A stretch of 9,007 bases of DNA from Desulfobacterales bacterium (lineage in GTDB: Bacteria > Desulfobacterota > Desulfobacteria > Desulfobacterales > C00003060): assembly GCA_030629475.1 (NCBI GenBank), contig DAOVOU010000056.1:1-9007 (forward strand). Direction: 5' to 3'. Under the pieces are notes generated by a model. It saw nothing but the letters and a program-made list of their open reading frames with translations, did not search any database and was not told the DNA's origin. Positions 6,459 to 9,007 of the stretch are shown piece after piece (the stretch's first letter is position 1; each line of letters begins with the position of its first letter). The translations under genes were made by a program, and so were the position numbers.

Positions 6459-7793
6459 TTGAAGAAATACTTCAAATACTTTGCCCGAAAACGGGGCCTG
6501 CGCCTTATGACCGTCGTCATCCTATTTCTCCTGGTCGGTGCAGCCATACACACCGTGTACGTGAGCCAATCTATGATACAGGGCGCATTCGTTGCTGCGG
6601 TGGTTATTGCATTAGTAGCCTTTTTCATCGCAAACGAAAGGGCCTGGCAGCAAACCCTTGAAGAGGAGCTAAAAGAAAAGACCAAAGACCTTGAGGACTA
6701 TGCTCAGATGCTAAAATGTTCTGAGGAAAAATGCTGCTCTCTGGTAGAGTCAGCCGATGACCTGATCTATACGATAGGCAAAGATTGTAATGTCTTGTCT
6801 GTCAATCAATATAGCAGGAAACTCATGGGACACCGGTCTGAGGACATCATTGGCAAGAATATAAGTAACTTTATCGAATATGAAGGGGATAATGGTGTCC
6901 ATTCTATCGTTGCAAGGATTTTCGAAACCTCGGAGACTATTCTGCGAGAAGAGAAGGTGAAGATAGGGGATAAGGGGTATTGGCTCGACACAAAATACAG
7001 GGCTGTGCGACCAGACCAGGGTGAGGTAAATGCGGTTCTGGTGATTTCACGGGATATCACGGAACAGAAGAGGATGGAAGAACAGTTCTTTCACACGGCA
7101 AAACTGGCATCTATGGGGTCCCTTTCGGCCGGCGTTGCCCATGAAATGAACAACCCGATTGCCATTATCCTGGGTTTTACGGAACTATTGCTGGAAAGGA
7201 CCCCTGAGAATTCCAAAGAGTATGAAATTCTCAAGACCATTGAAAGGCAAGGAAACAACTGTAAGAGGATCGTCGAAAATCTCCTTGCTTTTGCCAGGAT
7301 TCCCAAAAAGACCACCACAGAGACTGATGTGGTTGACGACCTACAAAATGTTGTCAATGTGGTTATGAATACCCTGCTGACCAAGAAGGTAGACCTCAAG
7401 ACCGACATAGAAGAAACTCTCCCCACAGTGAGAGCGGACGGCCGGCAGCTCGAACAGGTGTTCTTGAACATTATTAACAATGCGGTGGCAGCTATGGATG
7501 GCGGGGGAATCCTGACCATCTCAGCACACCGTTCCGGCGATATGGTCAATATAGGCTTTACAGATACAGGCCATGGCATATCCCCTGAGAATATGGACAA
7601 GATATTTGAACCGTTCTTTACCACCAAAGGAGAGGGAACAGGGTTAGGTCTTTCTGTGAGCTACGACATTGTAAAAAAGTTTGGAGGGGATATTCTGGTC
7701 AAAAGCCAAACCAGAGAGGAAGGCAAGGAGGCCAGGACCACCTTTACGGTGTTACTGCCTGTGGCAGATGGGGAAGATCGGGAATCGGTTTAG
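6459..7793 (+). CDS. Membrane-bound PAS sensor histidine kinase (HK2)
   Basis: This 444-residue kinase is complete. Two closely spaced hydrophobic helices (about 17-36 and 40-58) form a membrane hairpin with almost no periplasmic loop, so the sensed signal is probably internal or within the membrane. A helical segment (60-90) leads to one PAS domain (about 88-203), then HisKA with phosphoacceptor H228 (GVAHEMNNP). The HATPase domain has the N box (FLNIINNA, 335-342), G1 (DTGHGI, 369-374), F box (FEPFFTTK, 383-390) and G2 (GEGTGLGLS, 391-399). It has no receiver, so it needs a separate partner; RR2, 247 nt downstream on the same strand, is the likely one. The TTG start is supported by GAGGA at 6446-6450. 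The ATG at 6507 would remove the basic N-terminus (KKYFKYFARKRG). Its TAG stop (7791-7793) lies inside the first unit of the inverted 9-bp repeats that follow. Confidence 0.95.
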   Translation: MKKYFKYFARKRGLRLMTVVILFLLVGAAIHTVYVSQSMIQGAFVAAVVIALVAFFIANERAWQQTLEEELKEKTKDLEDYAQMLKCSEEKCCSLVESADDLIYTIGKDCNVLSVNQYSRKLMGHRSEDIIGKNISNFIEYEGDNGVHSIVARIFETSETILREEKVKIGDKGYWLDTKYRAVRPDQGEVNAVLVISRDITEQKRMEEQFFHTAKLASMGSLSAGVAHEMNNPIAIILGFTELLLERTPENSKEYEILKTIERQGNNCKRIVENLLAFARIPKKTTTETDVVDDLQNVVNVVMNTLLTKKVDLKTDIEETLPTVRADGRQLEQVFLNIINNAVAAMDGGGILTISAHRSGDMVNIGFTDTGHGISPENMDKIFEPFFTTKGEGTGLGLSVSYDIVKKFGGDILVKSQTREEGKEARTTFTVLLPVADGEDRESV

Positions 7794-7922
7794 CCCGTTG
7801 AGCCCGTTATGCCGGTTTAGCCCGTTTAGCCGGTTTGGCCGTTTGAGATTCGTTATTCGAAAATCGTTATCTGTTTTACGATTCACGATTACACGATTCA
7901 CGATTTAGCGTAGGGTTGCGCC
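7785..7922 (-). repeat. Repeat leader module, inverted copy, after HK2
   Basis: On the minus strand this reads as the module at 154-298: gcaaccctacgctaaatcgt, then aatcgtgaatcgt words, a degenerate CGAATAA part, then 9-bp units of the cgggctaaa type (about 7789-7848, several variant). The repeat begins inside the coding end of HK2 and supplies its stop codon. With the copy at 154-298 it forms an inverted pair about 7.6 kb apart. No gene is supported within it. Confidence 0.75.
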
Positions 7923-7959
7923 TCACCGCTTGAAAACATTACACTTCGTGTCCTGTGAA

Positions 7960-8022
7960 CGGGCTCAACGGGCTCAACGGGCTCAACCGGCTCAACGGGC
8001 TCAACGGGCTCAACCGACTAAA
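7960..8022 (+). repeat. 9-bp tandem repeat array upstream of RR2
   Basis: Seven 9-bp units occur: cgggctcaa three times, ccggctcaa once, cgggctcaa twice and ccgactaaa once. The array ends 5 nt before the TAAGGAG of RR2. It is a variant of the cgggctaaa array before RR1. The unit length is a multiple of three, so the frame stays open through the array and would encode RAQ-type triplets, but there is no start signal for such an extension. Confidence 0.85.
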
Positions 8023-8040
8023 CCGAATAAGGAGAAGATC

Positions 8041-8463
8041 ATGCCACAAAAGATTTTAGTCATTGACGACGAACTCGATATGCTCATGCTGTTGAGGATG
8101 ATCATTGAAGACAACACTGACTATGAGGTGGAGACGACCAATAACCCATCCGAAGCGCTAAAAATGGTCACGGAAAACGATTATGACTTGGTCATTTCCG
8201 ACCTCAAGATGCCTGGCATGGACGGGTTAGAGCTCTGTGATGAAGTTAAAGACATAACGCCGGATCTTCCTCTGATCATGATCACGGCCTATGGTTCCCT
8301 TGAAACAGCCGATGAGGCCATGAAAAAGGGGGTTGCTGACTTCATCACCAAGCCTTTCAGGAAGGACAGTATCCTCTTTACCATGAACAGGGTCCTGGAA
8401 CTTGCCCGGGTAAAGAGGGAGAATATAGAGCTCAAAGAGAGGTTAGGTGAACAGAGCACCTGA
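8041..8463 (+). CDS. Stand-alone response regulator receiver protein (RR2)
   Basis: This 140-residue single receiver domain has the same key residues as RR1: D9-D10, phosphoacceptor D54, T82 and K104. It differs from RR1 at only four positions before residue 132 (R4K, K73T, I115M, Q125K) and then has its own tail (ERLGEQST). The ATG at 8041 is chosen because TAAGGAG (8028-8034) lies 6 nt upstream and the sequence ggagaagatcatgccacaa is shared with RR1. An in-frame TTG at 7930 would add 37 residues translated from the 9-bp array, but it has no ribosome site, and RR1 has a stop in the equivalent stretch. Its position downstream of HK2 makes it the probable phosphotransfer partner. With no output domain it should work through protein contacts, a phosphorelay, or as a phosphate sink. 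Confidence 0.95.
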   Translation: MPQKILVIDDELDMLMLLRMIIEDNTDYEVETTNNPSEALKMVTENDYDLVISDLKMPGMDGLELCDEVKDITPDLPLIMITAYGSLETADEAMKKGVADFITKPFRKDSILFTMNRVLELARVKRENIELKERLGEQST

Positions 8464-8487
8464 ACGTAGAAAAGTTGCGGACTCCTG

Positions 8488-8535
8488 GTTCCAACGCTCT
8501 GCGTTGGAACCCATTCCACCGGACGCTCTGCGTCC
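8488..8535. repeat. Composite palindromic repeat (REP-like), right copy
   Basis: Two adjacent perfect hairpins share a TCT loop: gttccaacgc/gcgttggaac (8488-8497 and 8501-8510) and ggacgc/gcgtcc (8521-8526 and 8530-8535). Reverse-complemented, the unit aligns along its length with 1-43, including the spacer (cagagcgtccgg). It lies 25 nt after the RR2 stop and might act as a transcript 3'-end stabiliser. Confidence 0.8.
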
Positions 8536-8604
8536 TCTCTCAAAGACGCAGAGTGCCATGCAAAGTCCCAATCTTTTGTAATAGTCCACCCTCTACTCCT
8601 TTTT

Positions 8605-8725
8605 CTGTCATTCCGACCCCTTCGCCTCTGTCATTCCGACCCCTTCGCCTCTGTCATTCCGACCCCTTCGCCTCTGTCATTCCGACCCCTTCCCCTCTGT
8701 CATTCCGAGCGAAGCGAGGAATCTT
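8605..8725. repeat. 23-bp tandem repeat array and dispersed repeat
   Basis: Four consecutive 23-bp units start at 8605, 8628, 8651 and 8674. Each begins ctgtcattccgacccc; the first three are identical and the fourth differs by one base (cttcccct). A fifth unit at 8697 changes after ctgtcattccga into gcgaagcgaggaatctt, the common dispersed repeat of the 'gtcattccgagcgaagcgag' type. The array looks like tandem amplification of the first part of that dispersed repeat. Confidence 0.9.
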
Positions 8726-8750
8726 AGTATTTTTGCTCAGGGCAGGCTCC

Positions 8751-8803
8751 GGGAGAAATCTTATGATATCGTGACCATACGCTATGCTGGTAAGATTTCT
8801 CCC
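8751..8803. repeat. Inverted pair of dispersed-repeat ends
   Basis: Perfect 13-bp arms gggagaaatctta (8751-8763) and taagatttctccc (8791-8803) flank a 27-nt loop. Each arm is one end of the 'gagaaatctt' dispersed repeat also seen at 64-90, so this is two copies facing each other. There is no T run, so it is not a typical terminator. Confidence 0.7.
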
Positions 8804-8982
8804 TGGTCCAGACCGGGTTTTTCTCTCCGTGACATTGTCCAGCTTCCCTGGCCCAGACCGGGGTTTTTCTCTGCGGGGCATTCTCCGGCTTCTGTCGTGC
8901 CAGGGCGGGCTGTCGCGCCCCTGGCCCAGACCGGGATGTTGAAAGACTGCGGTCCCTCTTTTCCTGTCGCGCCAGGGCAGGC
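8802..8982. repeat. Mosaic of cctggcccagaccggg and gccagggcrggc motifs
   Basis: Motif A (cctggYccagaccggg) occurs at 8802-8817, 8847-8862 and 8920-8935. Motif B (gccagggcRggc) occurs at 8899-8910 and 8971-8982. The A motifs at 8802 and 8847 belong to a degenerate tandem unit of about 45 nt, each with tttttctct after it. From A to B the gap is 36 nt (8863-8898) and 35 nt (8936-8970). A further A/B pair at 3759-3821 also has a 35-nt gap with unrelated sequence inside. The family is unrecognised. Confidence 0.7.
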
Positions 8983-9007
8983 AGGGCGGGCACATTCGTT
9001 CGAAATG

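Larger units (their letters stand above)
7785..8026 (+). promoter_or_regulatory. Possible long-range RNA stem between HK2 and RR2
   Basis: tcggtttag at 7785-7793 is perfectly complementary to ctaaaccga at 8018-8026. After a 3x3 internal loop, gttgagcccgtt at 7797-7808 pairs with aacgggctcaac at 8003-8014. The stem would start at the HK2 stop and end 1 nt before the RR2 Shine-Dalgarno region (8028-8034). It could act as an mRNA processing, stability or attenuation element between kinase and receiver. The pairing is seen; the function is inference, and because the arrays repeat, alternative registers exist. Confidence 0.4.
8464..9007. other. Gene-free repeat mosaic downstream of RR2
   Basis: These 544 nt hold no gene I can support. 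They contain, in order, the composite palindrome (8488-8535), a half-palindrome gacgcagag near 8545, a 23-bp tandem array (8605-8696) running into a dispersed repeat (8698-8725), an inverted pair (8751-8803), and a mosaic of 16-mer and 12-mer motifs (8802-8982). The window ends in ttcgaaatg, probably the edge of another dispersed repeat. Open frames on either strand here are repeat translations. The hairpin at 8488-8510 is not followed by a T run, so a classical terminator for RR2 is not evident. Confidence 0.8.

Noticed and set aside
7091..7627. A 178-codon minus-strand frame
   Set aside because: It is a shadow of the HisKA and HATPase coding region of HK2.
7930..8040. A 37-residue N-terminal extension of RR2 with RAQ repeats
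   Set aside because: It is translated from the 9-bp array, starts at a TTG with no ribosome site, and the equivalent stretch before RR1 contains a stop; the ATG at 8041 has a strong site.
8488..8510. Rho-independent terminator for RR2
   Set aside because: The stem is strong, but no T run follows on the plus strand; it fits the dispersed palindrome family better.
8802..8982. A CRISPR-like array (repeats with 35-36 nt gaps)
   Set aside because: The repeats differ in type and order, one interval is 29 nt, the gaps partly resemble each other, and there are no cas genes in the window.
8654..8995. A 113-codon minus-strand frame with repeated RSGPG peptides
   Set aside because: The peptide repeats are just the translated motif A units, and the tail is the translated dispersed repeat (RFARNDRGEGVGM); there is no ribosome site.

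Overview
The window looks like chromosomal DNA from a deltaproteobacterial lineage, most likely a sulfate-reducer-type Desulfobacterota. I infer this from three things: the signalling protein styles (Rossmann-fronted PAS kinase, stand-alone receiver proteins, PEP-synthase-like protein next to a histidine kinase), strong Shine-Dalgarno sites with GTG/TTG starts, and intergenic spaces packed with short dispersed palindromic repeats. No database search was possible, so the taxonomy is inference.

Layout. 1-318: repeat-rich leader with a composite palindrome, a dispersed 'gatttctccctt' repeat, 7-bp CGAATAA repeats and eight 9-bp units. 319-732 (+): stand-alone receiver RR1. 721-1194 (-): unrecognised membrane-anchored small protein, overlapping the end of RR1 tail to tail. 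1315-3321 (-): Rossmann/triple-PAS histidine kinase (HK1) whose ATP-binding core has been lost in frame. 3322-3881: divergent intergenic region with a large GC-rich palindrome ending at the Shine-Dalgarno site of the next gene. 3882-6455 (+): PEP-synthase-like protein with ATP-grasp and phosphohistidine domains but a different C-terminus in place of the PEP-binding barrel. 6459-7793 (+): complete membrane histidine kinase (HK2), 3 nt downstream. 7794-8040: inverted then direct copies of the 9-bp repeat leader. 8041-8463 (+): receiver RR2, nearly identical to RR1. 8464-9007: no gene, a mosaic of several repeat families.

How the genes may work together. The PEP-synthase-like gene and HK2 are almost certainly co-transcribed, and RR2 is the natural candidate partner of HK2, though 250 nt of structured repeat DNA separates them. 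RR1 and RR2 both lack an output domain, so they would act through protein contacts or a phosphorelay. HK1 keeps its sensory part and its phosphoacceptor histidine but cannot bind ATP as encoded, so it is either a decaying gene or a sensor that depends on another kinase.

The most notable points are the PEP-synthase-like phosphotransferase with an unassigned acceptor domain coupled to a two-component system, the in-frame loss of the HK1 catalytic core, the duplicated receiver with matching repeat leaders, and two nested pairs of inverted repeats bounding the block.
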